Positions 10,901 through 22,612 of a stretch of 64,000 nt of DNA are shown piece after piece. A program made the translations under genes and the position numbers. The stretch comes from Aquila chrysaetos chrysaetos (lineage: Eukaryota > Chordata > Aves > Accipitriformes > Accipitridae). The stretch covers positions 4,030,001-4,094,000 of the forward strand of contig NC_044012.1 of the NCBI RefSeq assembly GCF_900496995.4, written 5' to 3'. The notes under the pieces are model-generated. The model saw only the letters and a program-made list of their open reading frames with translations, was not told the origin of the DNA and did not search any database. Each line of letters starts with the position of its first letter. The stretch's first letter is position 1.

Positions 10901-11970
10901 CATGATTCTTTTCAAACAGCAAGTTTGTTCTTCTATTTTGAGTCAGCTCATTTCATTAGGAGGTCTTGAGTGACCTCTGACAGATGAAGTAGCTATGATT
11001 AGGTATATTCCACGATTGCACAACTGTCCATCTGCTCTGCTTTTCTGCACAATCCTGGTTGAAGGCTCCAGTATGGTGTATGCCACCGAGGCTGGGGATA
11101 CGAGTGGATGGTATCACATGCTTTCCAAGTGCCTGTGATCATGAAGGCGTCCAACTGCCTCGGTTGATGAGTCACCCTGCAATGAAGGAACGAACTCTTC
11201 GAGACAAGGAGTTTACAAGGTTTTTACGCATATGGCCAGACTAAATAACTCTAGTCTGGCGTGATATAGCAGAAACCAGCTGTGAAACAAAGATCAGAAC
11301 AGTTCTAAAATCCAAGGCCTTTCTCTACAGGGCTTCAGAAGGAGTAGAAAAACACATCTGGGGAAGTAATTGCAGATTTTTCTTCTGCTCCTTCTTCTCC
11401 CCTCCTTCTTGTAAACTCGTACTACAAGTGAGCCAGAAATGTTGCTGAAGGGAAGGAGGGAAAAGGATCAGATTTGCACAATGGCCAGTTTCTGGGTATA
11501 TGTTATAAAATGTGACCCAAATCCTGCTATCTTGTAAGAAAGAGATGCTGGGAAATCACTTTCTTCCCTTCTTGAACAGTGACCTGCAGTTGAATGATCT
11601 GGCTGAATGTGTAACTGGGGTTAGCTCTGTCCTCTTGAACTGCCCGTTGGCTGTATTTTAGCCATTTCCAAACTCACTAGGAGCACACTAATGTGGCATG
11701 GGGTGGCCAGCACAGCCAGCTTCCTCCCAGTAACTCAGAGCACCCCAGGAAGAGGCAGACCTGACACTGGCAAAGTGCACCTTGCAAGCAAAGGGCAATA
11801 TGAGCAGAGCCCCTGTATTGCCCTGGTAATCCCAAACGATGGTATTGTAACACAGGATCAGTAGCTTGGCTTGGTCTTTAAGCTGACAGCAATAGTCTCA
11901 CCCTGGAAAATGGCAAGGCAGGCATGTTTCTGTTTTTAATCATTTTATCCTTTTTGCTTTGTCTCTCCAG
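1910..11970 (+). other. COTL1 intron 2 (10.06 kb)
   Basis: The intron starts GTAAGC and ends in a pyrimidine-rich tract with CTCTCCAG. I found no second gene, no clear transposon and no structural RNA inside. There is a short G-rich stretch at 8894-8906. The longest open frames on either strand have no recognisable domain or family similarity and are treated as chance. Confidence 0.85.
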
Positions 11971-12128
11971 ATGATGTTCGATTGTTTGGCTTTGTCCGAT
12001 TTACCACCGGCGATGCCATGAGCAAGCGAGTCAAGTTTGCCCTCATCACTTGGATTGGAGAGGATGTCAGTGGCCTGCAGAGAGCCAAAACTGGGACCGA
12101 CAAGACTCTGGTCAAAGAAGTAGTACAG
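11971..12128 (+). CDS. COTL1 coding exon 3 (residues 54-106)
   Basis: This is the core of the ADF-H domain, beginning DDVRLFGFVRFTTGDAMSKR and running through WIGEDVSGLQRAKTGTDKTL to VVQ. Lys75, reported in human COTL1 as essential for F-actin binding, is present in the SKRVKF context. Compared with the human protein as I recall it, there are a few substitutions (Gly at 60, Val at 74, Asp at 85) and otherwise near identity. The acceptor is CTCTCCAG and the donor is GTAACC at 12129. The exon is 158 nt and ends on a codon boundary (residue 106). Confidence 0.97.
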
Positions 12129-15100
12129 GTAACCTCTTCTTTCTGCTTCTAACCACCAGTTCTCATCACTTTCAGCTCTACAAACGCCAGCAGGAGGGGA
12201 GAGAGGGGGAAGGATTGGATCATCCTTAACTTAGTAGTTAATCCTTTAAAAAGAAGACAGTTTCCTATTGCCTATCTTCCTGCTAGGAAGACTTAACATC
12301 TGCCCTTTGAGCAGTCAGGCATAAAGAAGCACCTTTGAGCTTAAGGGTGTCTTAACTATTTCATGAGGAGGGAATATATGCACTCCCCTCCTTGTCACCA
12401 TTAAGATGTTTCCCATCTCCTTCCTTGATATGGAAATAATATAATATTGAACGGTGGAGAACAAGGCAGTATCAAGTTAAGCAGGTAAACATAAAAACCC
12501 ACGCCCTTGTTTAAACTTCTCTTGAGGCCTTTTGTCTCTGCACAATGAATTCCTGGACCTAATCAACTCAAGTCTGAAGTCCCTATCAGTACCAATTAAC
12601 TAACAGCTCTTAATAGCTAACTAGATTTGAATAGTCTTCTGTTTGGCCTTGGGCGTGTGAGGGAAAAAGAGAAATGTGCTTAGTACGCACCTTGGAAGGG
12701 TTTCACTTGCATTTATCTGCCCCCACTGAGCTTATCATTTAACTGTCAAGGCCTCCCAGGGCACTCTGAGCCAGGCTGGCTCTGTTGGGCTCTAAGCTCA
12801 GTCCAAGCGCATGAAAACAAGCAACAGCTGCAAGAGAAGTGAATTGTGGAAGGCTGCAAAGAACTGCTGCCGAAAAGCTGCCTTTAACAGAGAAGATGCT
12901 AACATTTAGCATGTTTCTTCTGAAGTATTAAAGCAAGATTAGCTCTTTCAGCTAAACCTAGGGCCAGCTCTCCGATGCCCGAGAAATGGTCTTTCTTAAG
13001 TTCTTGGAGAACAGGCTGACCATTGAAATAATCTCCCTCAATAACTGCGTTCTTGCCTGTGTAAAGAAATCTCCCAATAGGACAACATGAAGGGTGAGAA
13101 TGAAGTCCCCCTCAATTCATTGGTAGTTTGTATGATACGGAAGATTATATTTAGATAAGAAGCATGAAGAATATAATAAATTCATATCCTTCCAGAAGAT
13201 AAGCACTAGTGCTAAATGTTTCAAAATGACAACTACGCAGAGGGGTCCTTTCTGAAAAGAAACTTCCATAATGACACCTGAGAGATAGGAAAGCAAATCT
13301 CTGTTCATGTGAAGCAGCTGAAAGTATGTAATTGTCGCTGAAGATTAAATTATAGAGTACTAATGAATGACTCATATAAGAGTCCCTAAGCCCAAGATTT
13401 TTTAAAAAATATGTTTAGACAATTTATTCCTGTTGAGTTGAATAGCATTCCTGAATGCTCTTCTAAGATCTGTCCCTCAGGTCTGTTACATATAATTTGC
13501 AATTTCACTTGTTTCATCTTTGATTAGTAGTCTGTATGAGTTAATAATCTGGTGGAACATTAACCATTCTTGGCTGTTACTTAAAAGCTTTCATATTCCA
13601 ATTAATCTGTACTAAAATATGAAAACAATACAACTTGTGCTTAATACACTTTTTTTGAGCAACCATGTATATAACTCACTCCACAGCATTTCTGAATGTA
13701 ATGTCAATGGTGATCTTTCCATAAGACATTATTTTGACAACTATTTTGAATAGTTCTACATGTGCAACTGTGGAATCCCTCTGCATAGGATAAAAGCGGA
13801 ACTCTTTTTTTCTTTTTATGCATGTAACCTTGCAGATAATCTGTCAAAACAAAAGAGGACAAGGAAGTCCAACTGGAATTTAGTGGAGGGAATTTATTGC
13901 AGAGCTATTTCACCCTTCCGAGTTCTTTTGACCTTCAAGTACATTCCCAGTCACCCCACTGCTTCTGATTTTTACAGACATTATTTGAGATGTGAGTTAT
14001 ACATAGAAAAATACAGTTGGTTGTTTGCTGTAATGATAAACTACAGATCTGACTCAGTGTTGGTTCATCATTTGGAATAAGTATTACCCTAAAGTGGGAA
14101 TTTTTTTCTTTACAAACCCTGAAGAGAATCTAGGCTATTGATGCAGTTTGGCTGTCTGCAGTTTTAGTTGTGTGCACGGCCCATAGGTGCGCTTACCCTG
14201 TGCGACGTGGCTCTCCTTCCGAGGAAGTGTGGCACAAGGAGGCTTTTTGTACAGCACATAACAGCTTTGATTTTGTGATCTATAGAAGCGATTGGTTGGG
14301 ATTCCAGAACAACAGCTCTTCAGTCTGAGAAGCCCTCAGTAAAACTTGAAGGGCTCTCACTATCTTGTAGTATTTGCAGAAGCTAACTGTGGCTCTTTAT
14401 TTAAGACCAAAGCTCCAGTGTGAGGGGAGGCCTGCTTTATATTCTCTGCTATGTTGTAGATGAATTGATGAGCTACGGTTGAGCTCTGCTCAAAGCTGAA
14501 CAAACGCCAATAAATGTTGTTCTTCCACTGAGACACTCAAAGTGAAAGACAGTCAGCTTGAATACCACCTAGCAAGCAAAACTCACCATGTTGCATCTGT
14601 AGAATAAAGAGTGTTCACACATGGTGATTATTAACGGTCTCCTAGAAGCACCTGCCATAAGGAAAACGCGAGGGATATTAACTGTTGAAGAGTAGATTAT
14701 GGGCTTGTGAACAAAAGGATGAAATATTATAAAGCAAGGAGAGGAACTGCGTTGCCCTTGCTTTTGTATTCCTCCCTTGGAAGGGGGAGCAGGTGCTGTG
14801 AATTCTATAGGGAGGTGGCTTGGGAAGCAATGCTGATAGTCAGCGGAGGAGGTTGCCAGAAAATCTCTCACGAAGAAAGGACAATTGATTTTTAGCTGTA
14901 ATAACTGTAAAATTACAGGGATGGATCTCATCTGGTACAAACAGCCATAGTTCTCCTGATCTGTACTAGCTGAGAATCACGTCTTCTTGCTTATTTGGGA
15001 CTATCCTTATTACCTCTTTAAAGTTGTTGGAAAATGGGTTTTGCATTTATTGTATTTATTTTGGATTGTAGAAAAGTGCATTTTGCATTTAAGGAACACT

Positions 15101-18100
15101 CAGTAGCTTTTTTCCACAGCCATTTACTTTCCATCCTTTCCTCTTTACCTCAGCTGGAAATCTTGGATCAAATCAAGCCTGTGACCTGGTCCAAGTCATT
15201 CAGCTGAGAGCAGGTTAGAAGTAAGGCCAGGATGGGGAACAAGTATTTATCTATATCTTCTTAAGGGTATAACTAAACACTAATGTATGGATACTTTCCT
15301 GTGTAAATGGAGACATGGAGTAAGGTGATGCAGTATCCCATCTTTTCTCCAGTGAGCTTCTGTCTAGGCCAAGGACAGACCTAGGGGTGGGGGTTAGTAG
15401 CACACAACGTCCCATGCCTTGCAGGCTGTTGCTTAAGATGTTTGGGAGTTAATTTCTGCGGTACAGCCTAAACCTAGGTCTAGAATGATCTAAACTTAAC
15501 AGCAGGGGAACTTTATGAAACAGTAAGCCAGGATGACTTCAACTACAAGGCTGCATCTATTTTGTCATCAGCATGTCTCACCTTGTACACGTGGGTGAAC
15601 TGGCAGATGCTTACCGTGAGCCACACACGCAGCAGACCCCACAGCATTTGTGTCCTCCGCACAGCTGCAGTTTGATCACGGCGTACCACTCGTTGTCATG
15701 CCAAGGTTGTACCCAGCTGCCAGTAGATACCAGCTGAACGGAAAGGCTTTGGGCATATTTTCTGCTTGGCTAAAAAGGAGATCATCCAGAGCTTGTCTTA
15801 AACTCATGTTTTATGTCCCTGGCAGTAAGGATGGTTCTGCCTTTTACCTTCTTTGTATGCACAAGCTGTGGCTCATTCAGCCTTAGTACAAATCCATCCA
15901 GGAGACTCTCTGTGGTCTGAGGGCTGTTGTTTTGACCTCTTTTATTCCAGAGGCCCAGGAGAAACAGGTCGGTCAGCTCAGCTTAAGCCCAGAAATCAAG
16001 GCTATTGTACGCTGCTCGGTCATGGCTAGGAACGGCTGCCAGCATGAGGTTCAGTTCAGCCAGAAAAATTCCTGCAAGGTGAAACCTGGCAGCTGTGGGT
16101 TTTAAGTACAGGAGCGTCAGGCCTTCCAATGAACGAATGGCCCCGTTCACTTTGAGGAGAGGCAGAGGGATGATGTTATGGTGCTTTTCTTCGAGTAAGG
16201 ACAAGCCCAGGCACAACGGTTGTGGGGCTGGGAGTGGCAACTGGTGCTAAAGTGGTCCAGTTTTGATGTAAATGCCAAAGAACTGAAAACAGGACTCGGT
16301 TTCCCTCTGAGTGTTGCTTCCTCTCTGTGAACTTGTTGCCCTTCATGACTGCATTTCCTACCAGGAGATTTCAACCCTTCATTAGGCAGTATGGAGGTCT
16401 TTTTCCTGACGGGACTGTATTCCCCTGCAGGGCTGTCTCAGCAAAGGGACTGCCCAACCTTTGCCAGTTTGTCCTATTTCCCATGAATTTTGACTCTTCT
16501 CTGTTTTCTTCAGCACTCCTGCCCCCACAAAGTCATGTGCTCTATTATTTGCCTAAATTATATTCAGGGTAAAACAGCTCTGTTTCTGTGAGCAAATATT
16601 CGTGGCATTTTATTCATTATTATTTTTGGTGAGGAATTTGCCCGGCTTTAGTGATGTCAACAAGTTTACTGAGTTCCTGCTTTGGAGCTCATGGCCGGAT
16701 CTTCTTTTGTTCACCTTTCTCTTGCCCTCTGGATTCCTCACTGCACTGATGCTGGTACCTCATGAGGGAGGACCCACTTACGGGGTTACTGTCCCTGGTC
16801 TTGGGACAGATAAAACACATACAAATCCATGTATGTGCATTAGGTTTCTCATGTTAGTACAGTGGCCTAAACAGAAGATGGTTGAATAGCTTTATTAGAG
16901 GCAGTCAGAAAATCAAACTCATATGGTAACAGCTATGTCACGGTGGCTTTGAGAGAGTCTTTCTCAGGAGGGTGAGTGAGATCCTGCTGGGAGGGCAAAC
17001 AGAATTGTTCTTTTTGACTGTTTTTCCTCTTCTGGTTTACTGTAATGACCATACCAAATGGATATAGATTTACGAGAACACTTAGTCGTAGTCTAGAGAA
17101 GGTGGTAACTTTATAAGTAACTTTTTCAGGCCAGAATAAGCAGCTTCTCATCACCCCATATCTGACACACAGCCCTGTGACTTTTCCAGTGGGATGCAGC
17201 ACAGATAGGAAGAATTTGCAGATCAGCTGAAATGTAGTTCCCGTTGCTGAGAGAATGTGTTTGCCAGGGATTTGGGCTGGCTTCTCCCAGTGGCTGGAAT
17301 TGGTCCATGTAAAAATTGGCGAGGAGTAAATTTGAAGAGAGGGTTTTTGCTGATAGCTTGGAGTCTGACAGCTGATCACAGGACCAGGTTTGGTGTAGCC
17401 ACAGTAGAGCGGAGGGCAGTGGTACTGTACTGCTATTGGCGCTTGTCACTTTATAGCTCTCCTGGTACTCAGAGAAGGCCTGCTAGAACATACCTCTGAT
17501 ACAGCCATAGGATGTGTCCTTTCTTCCTCGTGACCCCGGGTCCAGGACTCATATCGTCCTGGAAAAAAAACATGGGAGATGTCATCTCCTCTGTACTGTG
17601 TCTGCACTGAAAATAAGATGACTAGTGGATGGGAGTGGTGACATTAAGCACAGTGGAACTGATGATTTTGAACATCAGTGGAGGCTGCTGCAAGCCCAAG
17701 TGTAAATAAAAACAGCAAGAAGCTGCTCAACTACCTGGCACCATCCCTAGCTGCTAAGAACCCAAGTGTCTGTAGACGATATAAGGATTTTCCTTCTGGC
17801 TTCAGGCCTACCCATGCTGGGATTTATAAGGGCCTCTGCAGACCTTTTTGGTACAGTATCTGCACCAGACAGATTTTCCCTTGGCCAGCTTAGGGAAATT
17901 TTATGGCCCCATATGCTAAACATTCAGCGCCTGGAAGAGGAAGAAAATCTACTCCACCCTTTTTTTTCCCCCCATAAAGTTGTCTGGAAGAGAAAGGCTG
18001 GACTGAGCTTGCTGTACAAATTTCATGCTTCCCAGGGAGAGATGCAGGCTCACTTTCCGCAACCTGAGCTGCATGGTTGAAGCCCTTTCTCTCTGTGGTG

Positions 18101-19631
18101 TCGCATGGAGGTTGACACAGGGGATTGGATTGCAAAATTGTGATCCTCTGCTACTCAGGCACAAAGTGAAGCACATGTTAGATAGGTGTATTGAAGAACC
18201 ATGAGTAAACTTTATTAACTTTACTTTTTACATAGCATTCAATGATTTGAGAGGCAAATCAAAGAGACTGTGGTCACTGTTGTGTCACGAGAGTGATAAA
18301 GATAAATGGCATCATTGTTTTTGTTATCTGTAGGCTGCTGGTGGCTCTGGGGTGAATACAAAGGCTAGGATTCATTCACAGGGCTTGCTGCGGTTGTAAA
18401 AAGCTTGAGGATAGGGGGAGGAGAAGAGAAAAGGAAGTGGAGGATGTAAAATGAAGATCCATGTCAGCAAAGCAAGGTCCCAAGCATCAGAGTTATGCGC
18501 TGTGCCTTAGGCGGCTCTAAGTTCTGCAGTTCTCTTGAAAGGCATTAGATATCGGTATGTGTGAGGGAAGAGAAAGCAGGGACTTTCCCCACCCCAGTCT
18601 CTTATGGGCAGAAAGAAAATCTGGTGACAGAGCAGAAATCTGGCTGAAGTCGGATGCCTGTTGGCATTGCTGTTAGCTGCTTGAAGCTAGGATTTTTCCT
18701 GGTGGTTTGCAGGAGCCCGTTTGCTATGATCAGTTATTTATAATTGCAGGTGACAGTCATGCCAAATAAGGACCATTGCCTGGTCTAGCTAACATCAGAC
18801 CCAATTAAATCAGTTGGGAGTAGTTTTACATTCCAGCAGTTTCAGTGGGGGGCAAAAAAAGAGCGAAATCTGGGTAAGATGGCCCTCAGCTGCGAAGTGC
18901 TGCTGTTGATCATGGGTGCCCAGTCGCCTGATCTGAGAGCCAGAGTTCTCCTCTGATCATGCATGAGTGCACTTGCAGTTTTAATTTCAGAATCAGCTGG
19001 ATTCTGCAGAGTGAGCATTGAAGGAAAGCCTCCCCACATTTATAAAATGCACATACTTTTCATGGAGTCCCTCAGAAATTATTTTATGGGCCAGTCTCAG
19101 TTCTCACTAAACTCAGGGCAAAAACTAGCACTGAAGTCAGGTAGTCCTGGATAATCTGCTTCCCGGGTTGAGGAAAATTTGTTAACCCTGTTAGCACGTA
19201 GAAAAGAAATCGAAGCAGCTCAGCTCAAAAATCACATAGCTAGCACACCTCAGTGAGCATCAAATAGTTGAAAATCCTTTGTTTGGTCTTAGCAAGAGTT
19301 GAGCTTTGCAGAGATCTCACACAGGAGATCTGGAAGTAGGACACTTGTGAGCATAACCAAATCTGATGTTTCGGGCAGTTTGCTTCTTCATTTCCCACCT
19401 CAAAAAAAGGATTTTTTTTCTCTAAATAAACAATTTCTTTCCCATTTTCCCTGAACTCTGCTAAGAAATGGATGAGTGCCTGCAATGTCTGTCTGTCCTC
19501 ACACCAAGAAAGCCAACCACTGAAGCGTGGAGCAAAATGGTGCTGTGAAGCAGTTGTTATTTCTTAGGACTTTGTCTAGCTGCAGCTGAACTAAAGCAGA
19601 GCAGACAAGGCTTCTCGTAGCCACTATAAGC

Positions 19632-19656
19632 TTTTTTTTTTCCCCCCCCCCCCCCC
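19632..19656. repeat. T10-C15 homopolymer junction
   Basis: Ten T are followed directly by fifteen C. This is low-complexity intronic DNA and its length is likely uncertain in the assembly. Confidence 0.9.
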
Positions 19657-20827
19657 GAAGCAACTCCTCGGTAGTGAGGATTTCCTGCAGCATGAAACAG
19701 GATCAGCCGCAGCCTGGGAGACTGGCGGGGGGGAGGGAGCTGTTTTTGCTCTCCCTTCCATTTCTTCCACCGCATGAAAGAGGTGCTGAGGCTCTTTCAA
19801 GCTGAATCCTTCTCCACCCCCTCCTTTACACGACTCTGATCCCAAACTGAGACCCTTGAGACGCTGCCAAATAAAGAGCTCTCCCATGGCTTAAGAGTCT
19901 GAAACCAATTAGAACAGCCCCCCCTCCACAGTTGTGCTGGGGCTGTTCCAGCACCGGGGAGACCCACACAAGATGACTGCTTCTTCTCTCAAAGCATCAC
20001 CTCATTCTCCCAGGCAGCCTCTGTCCATCACCTTTTGGGGCACTCGCTGCCCAGGGAGCCAGGCATTGCAGCTTCCCTGAGACATTGCAGCAGGGCTGCT
20101 GGGATTTTAATTCTTTTTTTTTTTTTTGTCGTCAGTTTGTCCCTGGCCCTGCAGAGTGCAATGGATGCTTGTGTTTTTCATGCTGTCTAAAACCTCTGTG
20201 GGTTGGGGGAAGGGAAAGACACATGCAGTGTTCTCAGTTGTGGTTAGGAAGGGAAGGAAAATGCTAAAGCAAGAAGCAAATGCGAATGTTTGCTGAAGCA
20301 TCTGTGCACACACATGCATGCCACCCTTGCTATGAGGCAGGAGGGCCCCCACAAAGGAACAAATCCCTGACTGTAGTGACACTGCTGTGGCAAGTGCCCT
20401 AAAGGCACCATGGGATCCCATTCACAGTGATCTGTTCCGAGAAAGGTTTTCTCTGTTCACAACCTCACATCGCAGCATGCTGCCGAGGCCTTGCCCAGCT
20501 CCCATAAGTTGCAAAGAGCATTCAAGCAGCTAGATAGCTGCTCTGCAGTACACAAGTGTATTAATAAAGCGTGTCCTTAAAGGTCACTTCGGATCATTAG
20601 ACCACAGAACATAGTGGAGCCTATTAACAATACCAGCAGCCTGTCTGGTACAGTATCTTGGTTTTGGCCATGATGTGTATTAGATAGTTGAGTCATCAGT
20701 AAATCTACTCAAGTAGACTTATTTGCTCCTGGTACCATCTGCACGTTGTTCAATCTTTAATCGAAGCATCCTCCTATCCTACGCCGATGGAGTATGATAC
20801 CGTAGTGTACTGTGGTATAGCACTGTT

Positions 20828-20925
20828 CTCCTTTTTTTCGGAGAAGGGATCCTAAAAAGGGCACTGATGGGATCAGTGGCTTGCCCAAGATTATGCTGAG
20901 GGTCAGTGGCAGTTAGAAGGTCAAC
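20828..20925 (-). mobile_element. MIR-like SINE remnant
   Basis: The segment containing GTGGCTTGCCCAAG followed by GGTCAGTGGCAG resembles the complement of the conserved MIR core, including the weaker preceding part that corresponds to the gaggaaactgaggc region. It is old and diverged. The assignment is by recalled consensus, not by alignment. Confidence 0.55.
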
Positions 20926-21255
20926 AGTTTTGAGCTTTTTAGTTTGCGTACTACTTAGGAAACTTGACCTAACCTAGCCTGTGCATTTATCACTAGGAAG
21001 AGTTGTTGCATAGGGCAGGATTGGGTCTTGCAGCTGGTGACTGCAGAAGTAGACACATAAAATTTTTCCAGGTTAAGTCTTGGGTTTTGCCATCACTATT
21101 CTTCTGTCTCATCCACAGCTTCTATTTATCATCCCTACCACAGTAGATAAGGGTATGCAGCTCATACAGCCATGGAAGCTGGATAACCCGTCTTTATTCA
21201 GGTATTTGGACAAGCATCCCCCTTTTTTAACAGGCTTTTTCTTTATCTCTTGCAG

Positions 21256-21366
21256 AACTTTGCCAAAGAATTTGTGATCAGTGACCACAAAGAGCTGGAT
21301 GAGGATTACATCAAGAACGAGCTGAAGAAAGCAGGGGGGGCTAACTATGATGCACAGACTGAGTAA
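21256..21366 (+). CDS. COTL1 coding exon 4 (residues 107-142 and stop)
   Basis: This exon encodes the last strand and C-terminal helix of the ADF-H domain, starting NFAKEFVISDHKELDEDYIK and ending in the typical COTL1 tail AGGANYDAQTE with TAA at 21364-21366. Lys131, reported in human as needed for 5-lipoxygenase binding, is conserved in the ELKKAGG context. The acceptor is CTCTTGCAG. The assembled coding sequence is 429 nt including the stop, giving 142 residues, the same as the mammalian protein, with no frameshift. Confidence 0.97.
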   Translation, partial: NFAKEFVISDHKELDEDYIKNELKKAGGANYDAQTE

Positions 21367-21967
21367 ACGCACAAACCTCCTGGCACCATCACCTGGATCT
21401 CAAAGGGAGGGGAAAGGCACAACAAACTAACACAACTGAGAGATGAGGCAACTGAAATCCCCAGCTTTCTGTGTGTGCACCTAAGAACTCCCTTTCTTTG
21501 CATACAGTGGACTTTTATTTTCCATTCCATCTCATGCAACATCCCTCTCTGGGGTTCTGTTTTTCTTTTTTCCTCATTTTTTTACTCATAACTCTGTCCA
21601 TGTTCTCGCATCTGTGGAATTTAGGTTTGGCTCTGCTTTGGTCCTATTCAGCATTGTGTTTGTAGAGGCTTGCCATTGTGTCCTTCGTATGCCTGCATGT
21701 CTGTGTGTTTAGTTGGGCTCAACCTGGTCTCTGAGGGGAGAAAGTTTGGGGGGAGTTCTGAACATCGATTACTTTTTTAAAAATTTGTTCTGAATTATAT
21801 TCTTGGGAATAATATTTTTTGCTGTGCCAGGCTCAGATCAACTTGAGCTGACTTCACTCAAACTTTGATTAAATTGTCTCAGCTTAAATGTCCAGCTGAG
21901 ACGTTATCTAACAGCTTACACAACAAAGCAAACAAACGAAAAAAATCTTCAACTCTTAACAAATGGG

Positions 21968-21973
21968 AATAAA
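21968..21973 (+). terminator. proximal polyadenylation signal (AATAAA)
   Basis: A canonical hexamer lies about 600 bases after the stop codon, with T-rich sequence after it. It may be an alternative poly(A) site giving a shorter 3'UTR. Confidence 0.4.
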
Positions 21974-22589
21974 TTTGCCTTAAACATTGCTTGACAGTTG
22001 CTATGCTATGTTGCATCTCTATCCCTCCCTCTTAAAAATAAGATCCAACATGATCTGAATGTGGGGGTTTTGTTGTTTTTTGGAGGTATCATGGCACAGT
22101 AAACTGAGGGGCTTAGAAATGTCTGGACACTTGTTCACTATTTTGTGTACATTGGTCTCTGGGTTTGTATTTGACTTTCCTAATGCTGGGGCTCAGGAGG
22201 TGAAACTGAAATGCATAGATTTCCTTTCTAAATGATGTCTGCAAAAATAGCAGCCGCTGAATCCTAGCAGCCTTCTCTGCCCATGTCCCCCCTATTTTTT
22301 TTTCAGTTAAACAGAATATCTTCAGTTATTTGGGGCCTTCAGGCAGTGAAACATCCTGCAGCTGTGACCGAGGGATGGAGCAGGGCAGCTCTGTCCCAGT
22401 TGGGATGAAACAACAGCAGAGGCCCAGAGAGAACCTGGGCACAGTTTGTTTGGAACCAAACTGTTTGTTTGGGGGGCTTCTTTGTACGGCTTTGTTTTTC
22501 CATCAAAGGTAATTGTCCCCAGAATTATGTGTAGGGGGAAACTGTGTTGTACTGGGGCTTGGGAGTCAGCGCTATAAACCTGTTACAGA

Positions 22590-22595
22590 AATAAA
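22590..22595 (+). terminator. probable main polyadenylation signal of COTL1
   Basis: A canonical AATAAA is followed by a CA-containing cleavage region at about 22605-22612 and a GT/T-rich downstream element (CTGTTGTTCTTTT, 22623-22635). This is the best combination of poly(A) signals after the stop codon. Confidence 0.65.
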
Positions 22596-22612
22596 TGTTT
22601 TTCAAGAACAGT

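Larger units (their letters stand above)
12129..21255 (+). other. COTL1 intron 3 (9.13 kb)
   Basis: The intron begins GTAACC and ends CTCTTGCAG. It contains a T10-C15 tract at 19632-19656, a T tract near 20115 and a MIR-like SINE remnant near 20.88 kb. The rest has no recognised gene or mobile element. Part of it (about 13.1-14.1 kb) is AT-rich. Confidence 0.85.
1188..21366 (+). other. COTL1 gene model, four coding exons
   Basis: The coding sequence is join(1188..1264, 1827..1909, 11971..12128, 21256..21366). All introns are GT-AG and all phases agree. The product is coactosin-like protein, a single ADF-H domain protein of the cytosolic actin cytoskeleton that binds F-actin and, in mammals, supports 5-lipoxygenase in leukotriene synthesis. 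The CpG-rich promoter fits broad expression. In mammals the neighbour on the 3' side (MEAK7/TLDC1) is tens of kb away, which agrees with the long gene-free stretch that follows here. Confidence 0.96.
21367..22612 (+). other. COTL1 3'UTR
   Basis: Non-coding sequence runs from the stop codon to the inferred cleavage site. It contains several T-rich and AT-rich stretches and a proximal AATAAA at 21968-21973 that could give a shorter message. Its length of about 1.25 kb is reasonable for this gene. The end is inferred from the polyadenylation signal, not from transcript data. Confidence 0.7.
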
